A DNA stretch of 16,641 nucleotides from an uncultured Bacilli bacterium (lineage in GTDB: Bacteria; Bacillota_I; Bacilli_A; RF39; UBA660): positions 1 to 16,641 of the forward strand of contig CAKOIY010000015.1 in assembly GCA_934087515.1 (NCBI GenBank), in the 5' to 3' direction. The position numbers and the translations under genes were made by a program. Below are positions 1 through 6,089 of this stretch, piece by piece. The notes under the pieces were generated by a model that made no database searches, was not told the origin of the DNA, and worked only from the letters and a program-made list of their open reading frames with translations. How positions within the stretch are numbered: position 1 is the first letter of the stretch; every line of letters starts with the position of its first letter.

Positions 1-198
1 GCTGAGCAAAAAGGTATAAAACAAGGAAAAAAAGATGGTATTAAGGAAGGCAAAGAAAAAGGCATTAAAGAAGGCATGAAAAAAGGAATCAAAGAAAATA
101 AACTTGAAACAGCCAAGAATATGTTAAACAAAGGTTTAGATATAGAATTAATTTCTGAATGTACTGGTTTAGATATTAAAGAAATAGAAAAGTTATAA
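1..198 (+). CDS. Rpn family recombination-promoting nuclease / PD-(D/E)XK transposase-like protein, C-terminal end only
   Basis: Only the last 65 codons are in the window; the reading frame is open from base 1 and ends at TAA 196-198, so the catalytic nuclease domain lies upstream and cannot be judged. What is visible is a Lys/Gly/Glu-rich stretch with a four-residue rhythm (GIKEG, GKEKG, GMKKG), followed by a tail reading ETAKNMLNKGLDIELIS and then TGLDIKEIEKL. This combination is typical of the C-terminus of Rpn/PDDEXK-type proteins, often annotated as putative transposases. Family knowledge: the N-terminal domain is a DNA endonuclease linked to recA-independent recombination, and the helical tail ends in a small helix-turn-helix-like segment. 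The gene is followed at once by a truncated second copy. The family call is reasonably sure; whether the full gene is intact is unknown. Confidence 0.72.
   Translation, partial: AEQKGIKQGKKDGIKEGKEKGIKEGMKKGIKENKLETAKNMLNKGLDIELISECTGLDIKEIEKL
106..198 (+). repeat. Direct repeat, copy 1 (3' end of Rpn-type gene)
   Basis: This 93-base stretch codes for ETAKNMLNKGLDIELISECTG and the end of the protein. It aligns without gaps to 409-501. The last ~32 bases before the stop differ at only one position. It marks a tandem duplication of related Rpn-type genes. Confidence 0.8.
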
Positions 199-213
199 AT
201 AATCTATGTTTAG

Positions 214-501
214 AGAACATTAATAAATAGTAATTTATCAAAACTCTATAAAGGGGAGAAAGTAATGGAAGATTATGTAAAAGATGCAAAAAGAGCAAGT
301 ATAAGCGATGATATTGTGGGCTTATATGATAAGGAATTACATGAAGAATTACTGAGAAATACTGAGCTTTATAATGCTGAGCAAAAGGGTGTTAGAGATA
401 ACAAAATAGAAACTGCTAAAAATATGTTAAAAGAAAATATAAGTATAGATATAATTTCTAGAGTAACAGGTTTAGACATTAAAGAAATAGAAAAGTTATA
501 G
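214..501 (+). pseudogene. Truncated tandem copy of the Rpn-type nuclease gene (C-terminal remnant)
   Basis: The frame is open from just after a TAG at 211-213 to TAG 499-501. Its translation before the first ATG (265) already looks like family sequence (NSNLSKLYKGEKV, then MEDYVKDAK), which suggests a decayed copy that has lost its nuclease domain rather than a small gene starting at 265. It continues with IVGLYDKELHEELLRNTELY, then AEQKG, then a tail nearly matching the first copy, ending in the same TGLDIKEIEKL. The GxxxG repeat block of the first copy is almost absent here. However, AAGGGGAG at 251-258 sits 6 bases before ATG 265, so a 78-residue peptide could still be made. The remnant reading is favoured because the conserved residues run across the ATG. 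Confidence 0.7.
409..501 (+). repeat. Direct repeat, copy 2 (3' end of truncated Rpn-type copy)
   Basis: Partner of 106-198, same length and frame, ending TAG instead of TAA. The two copies also share GCTGAGCAAAA further upstream (bases 1-11 and 376-386), so the homology extends to the window edge, interrupted by the GxxxG repeat block present only in copy 1. Confidence 0.8.
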
Positions 502-550
502 TTTCTATTATATTTTCTTCACATTAAAAAGAAATATTATAAGTTGTGAG

Positions 551-575
551 ATCTCTAGGTTTTCTAGAGATTTTT
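551..575 (+). terminator. Intrinsic terminator after the Rpn-type genes
   Basis: A perfect 8-bp stem (ATCTCTAG 551-558 with CTAGAGAT 564-571), 5-base loop, then a T-run. It faces the plus strand and ends transcription about 50 bases after the truncated Rpn copy. Confidence 0.8.
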
Positions 576-585
576 ATTTATTGTT

Positions 586-614
586 AAAAAAGAAACCTAA
601 TTTAAGGCTTCTTT
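586..614 (-). terminator. Intrinsic terminator of the transglutaminase-like gene, containing its stop codon
   Basis: Read on the minus strand, a 10-bp stem (614-605 with 598-589, one G-T wobble) closes a 6-base loop and is followed by a T-run ending at 586. The stop codon TAG (599-597) sits at the loop/3'-arm junction, so the last sense codons of the gene form the 5' arm. Confidence 0.72.
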
Positions 615-1520
615 ATAGATATTTTTATCATATTTATGTTGTGTTACTTTTAATTCTTTTAGTTCTTTGTTATCTATTAACATAAATATATCTTCTAGTT
701 TTTGAACTCCTGTTTGAGTTACTGGATCATCCCAAGTTAAATCTAAATGTAACCATTTATTATTTATTTTTACTAAGTTCCATATGTGATTATCACTAGC
801 AATTTTGTAATTGTCTATACCAAATTCATATAGAAATAGAGCCATTGCATCTGAGTAAGCACTGCAAAGTCCCACTCCCTCTATTAGGATATCATTTGCT
901 TTGTTATAGTCTTTGTTTGGATGCTTTTTTCTTATTTTATCTGTAGCATATCTTCCATTATTTATTATATAATCATGAATTGTTTTTATTTTTTGTTTGT
1001 TACTCATATTCTTTTTTATTTTTTTATTTATTATTTTCTGTACTTTAGTATTTAATACTTGTATATCTTCTTTTGTGTATACTTTATTAATAGTTAAATC
1101 TACTTGTCCATATTCATCATAAGATGCATTTATTGTTTCAAATGAATTATATGGATGAACAAAATTATTAACATTTGATAAGGTATCTTTGTTACTTATT
1201 AATTCTATAACATCTTTTGTACAATTTTTATAATTTTCATCACAGTAGAATGTAAATTTGTTAGCACCACTGTTGATTACTGTATAAAATATATTTATTA
1301 GATGTTTTTTATCTTTTGCAACAAAGTCATTTGTATTTTGTACATATGAATAGTTTTTATCTTTATAATATTCATTTTTTTCTAGTTTTATATCTTGTTT
1401 TACTTTTTTTACATTTTCCCTATAATAGATATATATTTCATCTTGATAATGAGTTCCTATATAGTAGAAACCTCCGACTATTAATAATGTAATAGTTAAA
1501 ATAATTATAACTTTTTTCAA
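597..1520 (-). CDS. Membrane-anchored transglutaminase-like (papain-fold) protein
   Basis: A 307-residue protein with an N-terminal hydrophobic anchor (about residues 4-22), an unrecognised middle region, and a C-terminal transglutaminase-like core. The probable catalytic Cys is in GVGLCSAYSDAMALF (C219), the His in DNHIWNLV (H245), and the Asp in WLHLDLTWDDP (D260), in the Cys-His-Asp order of the family. Such bacterial proteins may act as cell-surface proteases, amidases or crosslinkers; the substrate here is unknown. An in-frame ATG at 1532 would give 311 residues, but it lies at the predicted transcription start and overlaps the Shine-Dalgarno GGTGAT (1530-1525). The TTG at 1520-1518, four bases past GGTGAT, is therefore preferred. 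It lies downstream of rpsT but has its own promoter in the rpsT terminator. Family sure, exact start fairly sure, function unknown. Confidence 0.8.
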   Translation of the reverse strand: MKKVIIILTITLLIVGGFYYIGTHYQDEIYIYYRENVKKVKQDIKLEKNEYYKDKNYSYVQNTNDFVAKDKKHLINIFYTVINSGANKFTFYCDENYKNCTKDVIELISNKDTLSNVNNFVHPYNSFETINASYDEYGQVDLTINKVYTKEDIQVLNTKVQKIINKKIKKNMSNKQKIKTIHDYIINNGRYATDKIRKKHPNKDYNKANDILIEGVGLCSAYSDAMALFLYEFGIDNYKIASDNHIWNLVKINNKWLHLDLTWDDPVTQTGVQKLEDIFMLIDNKELKELKVTQHKYDKNIYKEALN

Positions 1521-1524
1521 ATTA

Positions 1525-1565
1525 ATCACCATCTATATTCTAACAAAAAAAAATAAAGTAATCAA
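1525..1565 (-). promoter_or_regulatory. Promoter fused to Shine-Dalgarno, transglutaminase-like gene
   Basis: Minus strand: TTGATT (1565-1560), 17 bases, TAGAAT (1542-1537), 6 bases, GGTGAT (1530-1525), 4 bases, TTG start. The predicted +1 is the first G of GGTGAT, a 10-nt leader. The -35 lies in the loop and 3' arm of the rpsT terminator. Confidence 0.7.
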
Positions 1566-1581
1566 CTAAATATTACTTTAT
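1545..1581 (-). terminator. Intrinsic terminator of rpsT, containing its stop codon
   Basis: Minus strand: a perfect 10-bp stem (ATAAAGTAAT 1581-1572 with ATTACTTTAT 1562-1553), 9-base loop, then eight T (1552-1545). The rpsT stop codon TAA (1575-1573) lies in the 5' arm. The -35 element of the next gene overlaps the loop and 3' arm. Confidence 0.85.
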
Positions 1582-1836
1582 ATTATTAACAGTTTTTGTA
1601 AGTTTTGATTTATCTCTAGCAGCTTTATTTTTATGAACTAAACCACTTTTTACAGCTTTATCAATTTTCTTATTAGCTACTTTTAAGTTTTCTTCAGCAA
1701 GTTTTACATCACCTTGTTTAGAAGCTAATTTTACTTTTTTAATAGCAGTTCTCATGCTTGCTACTTTATCTTTATTTCTTTCTTTTTTAATTGCATCTGT
1801 TTTTACTCTTTTTTTAGCACTTTTAATATTTGGCAT
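1573..1836 (-). CDS. rpsT: Small ribosomal subunit protein bS20
   Basis: An 87-residue, very basic helical protein, the usual length for bS20. It begins MPNIKSAKKRVKTDAIKKER, has NKDKVASMRTAIKKVK, and ends with the VHKNKAARDKSKLTK signature. It binds 16S rRNA in the body of the 30S subunit. A good Shine-Dalgarno (AGGTGA, plus-strand 1841-1846) precedes ATG 1836-1834. Divergent gpr with spoIIP beyond it matches the rpsT-gpr-spoIIP neighbourhood known from Bacillus, which supports both this call and the sporulation calls. It has its own promoter and terminator. Nothing odd in the sequence. Confidence 0.97.
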   Translation of the reverse strand: MPNIKSAKKRVKTDAIKKERNKDKVASMRTAIKKVKLASKQGDVKLAEENLKVANKKIDKAVKSGLVHKNKAARDKSKLTKTVNNIK

Positions 1837-1866
1837 TTTTTCACCTCACTTTTTTTAACACTTTAA

Positions 1867-1895
1867 ATTTTAACAAAAATATAATAAAAAAGCAA
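1867..1895 (-). promoter_or_regulatory. rpsT promoter
   Basis: Minus strand: TTGCTT (1895-1890), 17 bases, TAAAAT (1872-1867). The predicted start near 1860 gives a leader of about 24 nt with a full AGGTGA. Unlike several neighbours, it is not the very short leader type. Confidence 0.6.
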
Positions 1896-1930
1896 ATAAA
1901 ATTGATAATTTTCTATAATTTTTTTCTATT

Positions 1931-1972
1931 TTGTATTAATTCTTATGAAAATAGTACAATAATAATGGTGAT
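1931..1972 (+). promoter_or_regulatory. Promoter fused to Shine-Dalgarno, gpr
   Basis: TTGTAT (1931-1936), 18 bases, TACAAT (1955-1960), 6 bases, GGTGAT (1967-1972), 3 bases, ATG 1976. The predicted +1 is the first G of GGTGAT, leaving a 9-nt leader. In Bacillus gpr is read by the forespore sigma factors; TGTATT and TACAATA also loosely resemble a sigma-G promoter, so the sigma factor is open. Confidence 0.55.
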
Positions 1973-1975
1973 ATT

Positions 1976-3007
1976 ATGAGAGATATTGATTTATCTAAAT
2001 ATGAAACAAGGACTGATTTAGTTGCAGATCTTGTATCTGAGGATTTTGAATATGAGAAAAAATATTCTTATAAGGGTATTTTAGTAAGTAATATTGAACT
2101 TGATAGGGAAAGTGCTAGTTCTTTAGGAAGAAAAGAAGGTCTTTATACAACAATTTCTTTTTCTGATATTACTGATAAGGATAATTATAGTGATTGTCTT
2201 CATGTGTTTGAAAAAGAACTTCGTAAGATGTTCTCAAGAACTGGGATAGGACTTAATTCTTCTTGTATGGTGATTGGACTTGGTAATGAGAGGAGTACTG
2301 CGGATGAACTTGGTGTTAAATCTGCTAGAAATGTAATTATAACTAAACATATTTATGATCTTACCGGTAGTTTAGAGGAAGGCTTTAGAGTTTCTATGTG
2401 TCTTATTCCTGGTGTTATGGGAACAACTGGTATTGAAACTAGTGATATAATTTATTCAGTTGTTAATAAGGTTAATCCTGGTTTTTTAATTATAATTGAT
2501 GCACTAGCTAGTGATTCTGTTGATAGGCTTTTAAAGACAATTCAAATAACTAATACAGGTATTAATCCTGGAAGTGGCATAGGTAATAATAGAAAAGAAA
2601 TTTCATGTGATATATTTGATATTCCAGTAATTGCAATTGGAGTTCCTACCGTGGTTAATGCTAGTACTATTGTTAATGATACATTAAATTTTATGAAGAA
2701 ACATTTTAGTTATAATATAAAAAATAAGAATAACTTAGTAGATAAGTTGATACCTTCTGGAAGTATTAATTATCTAAAAAATAATAATTATACTCTTTCT
2801 AGTGAAGAATCTAAATATTTTTTAGGAGTATTAGGTAACTTATCTAATATGGAAAAGAAGTTACTTATTAATGATGTTTTAACCCCGATTGGGTATAATT
2901 TAATGGTTACTCCTAAAGAAATAGATTTTTTAAGTGATAAGCTAACTGATTTAATTAGTTCTGCGATTAATAATACTATACATAATATATCGACAAAAAA
3001 AGAATAG
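1976..3007 (+). CDS. gpr: GPR endopeptidase (germination protease)
   Basis: A 343-residue protein, slightly shorter than Bacillus GPR (about 370). GPR (peptidase family A25) is made as a zymogen in the forespore and degrades small acid-soluble spore proteins at germination. The short N-terminus runs into RTDLVADL (12-19), matching the conserved region next to the propeptide cleavage site. The hallmark GLGNERSTADELG is at 101-113, followed by PGVMGTTGIET (145-155), IIIDALAS (172-179) and NPGSGIGNNR (197-206). D110 and D175 probably correspond to the two essential Asp residues described in B. megaterium GPR. The ATG at 1976 is set by GGTGAT three bases upstream. The gene is divergent from rpsT and followed by spoIIP. 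This is direct evidence that the host forms, or descends from, spore formers. Confidence 0.96.
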   Translation: MRDIDLSKYETRTDLVADLVSEDFEYEKKYSYKGILVSNIELDRESASSLGRKEGLYTTISFSDITDKDNYSDCLHVFEKELRKMFSRTGIGLNSSCMVIGLGNERSTADELGVKSARNVIITKHIYDLTGSLEEGFRVSMCLIPGVMGTTGIETSDIIYSVVNKVNPGFLIIIDALASDSVDRLLKTIQITNTGINPGSGIGNNRKEISCDIFDIPVIAIGVPTVVNASTIVNDTLNFMKKHFSYNIKNKNNLVDKLIPSGSINYLKNNNYTLSSEESKYFLGVLGNLSNMEKKLLINDVLTPIGYNLMVTPKEIDFLSDKLTDLISSAINNTIHNISTKKE

Positions 3008-3016
3008 TCTAAACTT

Positions 3017-3034
3017 TATACTTATAGTGGTGAT
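3017..3034 (+). promoter_or_regulatory. -10 element fused to Shine-Dalgarno, spoIIP
   Basis: TATACT (3017-3022), 6 bases, GGTGAT (3029-3034), 4 bases, ATG 3039. The predicted +1 is the first G of GGTGAT, a 10-nt leader. No convincing TTGACA-like -35 lies 16-18 bases upstream, so a sporulation sigma factor (sigma-E in Bacillus) is possible. Confidence 0.5.
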
Positions 3035-3038
3035 AAGT

Positions 3039-3872
3039 ATGAATAGAGTTAAAATTCTTTTTTGTCTTTTTTTATTAGTTTTATCTTTGATATATGTTTG
3101 TGATTGTTTTAAGAAGATTGATATTATAAGTTTTTTATTAAGTGATGATAAGAAAAGTGTTGTTTTATCATCAGTTACAAGTAATAATGTTAATACTAAG
3201 TTTAGTTCTAGTACTAACATAAGTAATAAAAAACTAATAAAAAAAGAAGAAGTTAATAATAAGACTAATATTGCGCTTGATCCTATAGTTTATATTTATA
3301 ATACTCACGAAACAGAGGAGTATAAGAGTAGTTTTTATAATATAACTCCGACAGTTAAAACAGTTAGTAATATTATGAAAGATGAACTTTTAAAACTTAA
3401 TATAAATTCCATTATAGAGACAAAATCTGTTCAAAAAGAGGTTAATAAAAGAGGTCTTGATTATCCAGGAACTTATACTGTTAGTTTAGAATATTTAAAA
3501 GCAAGAAGGGGTAAAAATCCTAGTTTAAAATATTTTTTTGATATGCATAGGGATTCTGTAGTAGGAGATGTTGCTAGAGTTAGTATTAATAATAAAAAGT
3601 ATGCTACTATTATGTTTTTAGTAGGTACAAAAAATCAGTATTATAAAAGGAATCTTAAAGGTATAAAAGTTATGGAAAAATATTTAAATAAACATTATAA
3701 AGGTCTTCTTAGAAGTACTTATTACCAGCCTAATAGTACTTTTTACCAAGATTATGATAGTAATATGTTTTTAGTAGAATTAGGGGGTCCTGATAATACT
3801 TTAGAAGAAATATATAATTCTGCAGTAGCACTTTCTAAAGCTATAAAATATTATGTGGAGGAAAACAAATGA
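3039..3872 (+). CDS. spoIIP: Stage II sporulation protein P (peptidoglycan amidase/endopeptidase)
   Basis: A 277-residue protein with an N-terminal membrane anchor (about 5-22), a Ser/Asn/Lys-rich linker to about 78, and the SpoIIP catalytic domain. Visible motifs are VYIYNTHETEEY (H90), RGLDYPGTY (138-146), FFDMHRDS (D169, H170) and FLVELGGPDNT (E247), the expected metal-binding and catalytic positions. In Bacillus SpoIIP works with SpoIID and SpoIIM to thin septal peptidoglycan and drive engulfment. Two in-frame GTG codons (3027, 3030) overlap the GGTGAT Shine-Dalgarno, so ATG 3039 is the better start. It follows gpr after 31 bases and overlaps the next gene by four bases (ATGA). The protein is rather short for the family, mostly because of the short linker. 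Confidence 0.93.
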   Translation: MNRVKILFCLFLLVLSLIYVCDCFKKIDIISFLLSDDKKSVVLSSVTSNNVNTKFSSSTNISNKKLIKKEEVNNKTNIALDPIVYIYNTHETEEYKSSFYNITPTVKTVSNIMKDELLKLNINSIIETKSVQKEVNKRGLDYPGTYTVSLEYLKARRGKNPSLKYFFDMHRDSVVGDVARVSINNKKYATIMFLVGTKNQYYKRNLKGIKVMEKYLNKHYKGLLRSTYYQPNSTFYQDYDSNMFLVELGGPDNTLEEIYNSAVALSKAIKYYVEENK

Positions 3873-4189
3873 AAAATAAAATATTTTTGATTATAATGTC
3901 ATCTTTCTTTGTGTTTTTTGTAATATTGTTACTTGCAGAACAACAAGGCTATTATAAGAATAGAAATGAAAAAGCAAAGACTCTTACAGAAGAACAAATA
4001 AAAAGTTTTGAAGATGATATTAGTAAAGGAAAAAACATTGATGTAAAAAAATATGTTTTGTATGAAGATAAAGATTATTCTAATAAGGTAACCTCTAATG
4101 TATATAGAACTTCTTTAAAATTAGAAAAAGTTGTTGATGGAGTTATTAAATATATTTTTAATGGAGCAGGTTCTATAGTAAAGGATTAA
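3869..4189 (+). CDS. Small membrane protein of unknown function, coupled to spoIIP
   Basis: A 106-residue protein not assigned to a family. It has one N-terminal transmembrane segment (about 5-23, with a short basic start MKNK), then a hydrophilic, Lys/Asp/Glu-rich region containing a possible amphipathic helix (TEEQIKSFEDDISKGKNI, 40-57) and a C-terminal helix (KLEKVVDGVIKYIF). The positive N-terminus suggests that most of the chain lies outside the cytoplasm. ATG 3869 overlaps the spoIIP stop (ATGA), with GTGGAGG (3855-3861) as ribosome binding site inside spoIIP, so the two are translationally coupled. The overlap makes a role in engulfment or sporulation a fair inference, but nothing in the sequence proves it. 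Confidence 0.8.
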   Translation: MKNKIFLIIMSSFFVFFVILLLAEQQGYYKNRNEKAKTLTEEQIKSFEDDISKGKNIDVKKYVLYEDKDYSNKVTSNVYRTSLKLEKVVDGVIKYIFNGAGSIVKD

Positions 4190-4196
4190 TTTTAAC

Positions 4197-4237
4197 TTGC
4201 AAAAAAAGTTGCTATATAGTATGATTTAATTGGTGAT
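4197..4237 (+). promoter_or_regulatory. Promoter fused to Shine-Dalgarno, gene at 4241
   Basis: TTGCAA (4197-4202), 17 bases, TATGAT (4220-4225), 6 bases, GGTGAT (4232-4237), 3 bases, ATG 4241. The predicted +1 is the first G of GGTGAT, a 9-nt leader. Spacing downstream of the -10 is identical to that of gpr. Confidence 0.68.
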
Positions 4238-4240
4238 ACA

Positions 4241-5353
4241 ATGAATTTTAAAAGCAAGAAATTTGTAGAATTTATATGTTTTTTGTTAATAATATGTGCT
4301 TTTGTAGTAATTGGGTATTATACATATGAAAGTTATGCTAATAAAAAGAAAGAAAATACAATAGAAACAAAAGTAGATAATTATTATAATATAGAATATT
4401 TATTTAATAATAGTTATGTTAAGACTTCTGAAGAAATAACTAATTTTAAAGATGAAAAAAATGATGTATATATGTATTTAGATAAGAATAATACTTTGTA
4501 TGTTAAGTATACTAATAAAAATAATATTTATAATAAACATATAACTGGTCTTCCAAGTGGTAATATTACAGTTTATTATAATAATTTAAATGATAATATA
4601 TATGAACTTAGTGCACTTACTAAAAAGGGTGATTTATATTATGTTTATATAAATATTGCTAATAAGAAAGACTATAAGTTTGAAAAGATAGCCTCTAATA
4701 TTGATAGTGTTTATTCTCCTATATATGATAAGAAATATGTTTATATACATAAGAGTAATGGCTTTAAAACCAATTTTATATATTTAGATAATAATAATAA
4801 GTTAAAGTATATAAATAAAGAAGATAGTTATGAACTTTTAGATAATTTAAAAGATGTTAAACCCTATTTTGATTATGTTTGTATAGGGAATAAGTTATGT
4901 GATAAGGTAATGATTTATCAAAATTTTGAAAAAAAATTAGTGGCTAGTTATAATGATAAAGTTATAAAAAATGATAAGAATGAAGATATTACTGTAAAGG
5001 AAATGTTTGGAGTTCTTGAAGTTAAAAAGAATAAGAAAGTAGATTTTACTAAGTTAACATATAAAAAACTTAAAAAATATGGTTATTTGTTTAAAGTATA
5101 TATAATTGATAAAAATGATAAGATTTATACTCTTGATATTAATAATAATTTAATAAAGACAAAAGAGGAGAATAAAGCCTTACCACTTTCTATTAAGAAG
5201 GTTAAACAACTTAAATATGAGGGAGATATATCTAAAGTAGATATTATATATACTGATGGAACTTCTGAGAAAGTAGAGCAAGGTAATAATAAGATAATAA
5301 TAAGTTCAACTGTTTATGATAAAGATAAAAATTTGAAACTAAAAGTAAAATAG
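4241..5353 (+). CDS. Membrane-anchored extracytoplasmic protein, unrecognised
   Basis: A 370-residue protein that I cannot place in a family. Residues 1-10 are basic and 11-30 form one hydrophobic anchor, so residues ~35-370 probably face outward. The outer part is rich in Asn, Lys, Tyr and Asp and contains recurring short beta-like units such as VYMYLDKNNTLYVKYT, GDLYYVYIN, NNKLKYIN and DKIYTLDINNNLIKT, which would fit a beta-propeller or stacked beta hairpins. Two cysteines (VCIGNKLC) lie close together and could form a disulfide. It has its own promoter and its stop codon is in a terminator hairpin, so it is probably a single-gene unit between the sporulation genes and the sortase unit. 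There is no LPxTG-like C-terminal sorting signal, so it is not an obvious sortase substrate. Function unknown. Confidence 0.8.
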   Translation: MNFKSKKFVEFICFLLIICAFVVIGYYTYESYANKKKENTIETKVDNYYNIEYLFNNSYVKTSEEITNFKDEKNDVYMYLDKNNTLYVKYTNKNNIYNKHITGLPSGNITVYYNNLNDNIYELSALTKKGDLYYVYINIANKKDYKFEKIASNIDSVYSPIYDKKYVYIHKSNGFKTNFIYLDNNNKLKYINKEDSYELLDNLKDVKPYFDYVCIGNKLCDKVMIYQNFEKKLVASYNDKVIKNDKNEDITVKEMFGVLEVKKNKKVDFTKLTYKKLKKYGYLFKVYIIDKNDKIYTLDINNNLIKTKEENKALPLSIKKVKQLKYEGDISKVDIIYTDGTSEKVEQGNNKIIISSTVYDKDKNLKLKVK

Positions 5354-5363
5354 TTTCTTTTTT
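5335..5363 (+). terminator. Intrinsic terminator of the 4241 gene, containing its stop codon
   Basis: GAAACTA (5335-5341) pairs with TAGTTTC (5351-5357) around a 9-base A-rich loop, followed by TTTTTT (5358-5363). The stop codon TAG (5351-5353) begins the 3' arm, so the 5' arm and loop are coding sequence. The stem is only 7 bp and AT-rich, so strength is uncertain. Confidence 0.62.
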
Positions 5364-5375
5364 GCGTCTTAGTAC

Positions 5376-5422
5376 TTGTTGTTTTTTAAAAATATAGTTA
5401 TAATTATACTAGTAGAGGTGTC
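5376..5422 (+). promoter_or_regulatory. Promoter region of the sortase unit
   Basis: TTGTTG (5376-5381), 17 bases, TATAAT (5399-5404) is a good vegetative promoter with +1 near A5411. A second -10-like hexamer TATACT (5405-5410) lies 6 bases before GGTGTC (5417-5422), repeating the compact geometry of other genes, though with a long spacer to the -35. ATG is at 5428. Confidence 0.6.
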
Positions 5423-5427
5423 TAACT

Positions 5428-6072
5428 ATGAATGATGGATTAAATAATAAACAATTTGTTACGATAGCGCTTATTATAATTTTATGTGGTATTGCCATAA
5501 TAGGACACGATTACTTTCTAGCAAAAAGAGCTGGGGTTTATGAAGAAATGAGTATGCTTCTTTCTCAGGAACCAGAGTATGTTACTAATGAACCAGTTAT
5601 AAGAAATAATACTTCTAGAGGAGATACTTCAGGAAGGGTTAAGAAGAAAAATATTAAGTATAATTATATCGGAAGGCTTGCAATACCAGCAATAAACTTT
5701 AATAGAGGGTTTGTAAAGTATGGTACATCTGGTAATAATGTTGATCAAAATATTGCAATTTTAAGTGGTTCAACGTATCCAGATGATGCTTATAGTAACT
5801 TTATAATAGCAGGGCATAATGGTTCAAGATGGAATGCTTTCTTTACAAATTTAGATAAACTTTCTTTAGGAGATAAAGCATATGTTACATATAAAGGAAG
5901 AAAATATAGTTATAGTTTAGTTAAAACTTATAAAGATTTACAATATGATGGAGTAACACTTTATAGACATAGTTCTAAGAAACAACTTACTTTAATAACT
6001 TGTGCAAGACCTGATTATCATAAATATTATTTAGTTTTAATATTTGAACTTACTGAAGAGAAAAAAATATAG
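5428..6072 (+). CDS. Sortase family protein (cysteine transpeptidase)
   Basis: A 214-residue protein with one N-terminal membrane helix (about 11-30), a linker to ~75, and a sortase domain (about 78-208). Typical features are YIGRLAIPAINFNRGF, an alternating hydrophobic core, NFIIAGHNGSRWNAFF with catalytic His (H130), and LTLITCARPDYH with catalytic Cys (C192). Sortases cleave a C-terminal sorting signal and join the protein to cell wall or pilin. The Arg normally 8-14 residues after the Cys is not seen: after C192 come R194 and K199, and no later Arg. A Lys or R194 may take its place, or the enzyme may be altered. No substrate with a sorting motif is visible nearby. The next gene follows 17 bases downstream, so the two probably form an operon. 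Fold sure; class and activity unsure. Confidence 0.88.
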   Translation: MNDGLNNKQFVTIALIIILCGIAIIGHDYFLAKRAGVYEEMSMLLSQEPEYVTNEPVIRNNTSRGDTSGRVKKKNIKYNYIGRLAIPAINFNRGFVKYGTSGNNVDQNIAILSGSTYPDDAYSNFIIAGHNGSRWNAFFTNLDKLSLGDKAYVTYKGRKYSYSLVKTYKDLQYDGVTLYRHSSKKQLTLITCARPDYHKYYLVLIFELTEEKKI

Positions 6073-6089
6073 AAAAGGAGGGGTAAAAA

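Noticed and set aside
265..501. Independent small gene of 78 codons
   Set aside because: Family-like residues continue in frame upstream of ATG 265 to 214, so a truncated duplicate explains it better. Expression of the short product is still possible and is noted in the findings.
2951..3220. Minus-strand open frame across the gpr-spoIIP junction
   Set aside because: It lies opposite two well-supported genes and their promoter, with no ribosome binding site or family resemblance.
4191..4215. Possible terminator after the 3869 gene (AACTT...AAGTT)
   Set aside because: The stem is five pairs with no T-run on the plus strand, and the same bases form the -35 of the next promoter.
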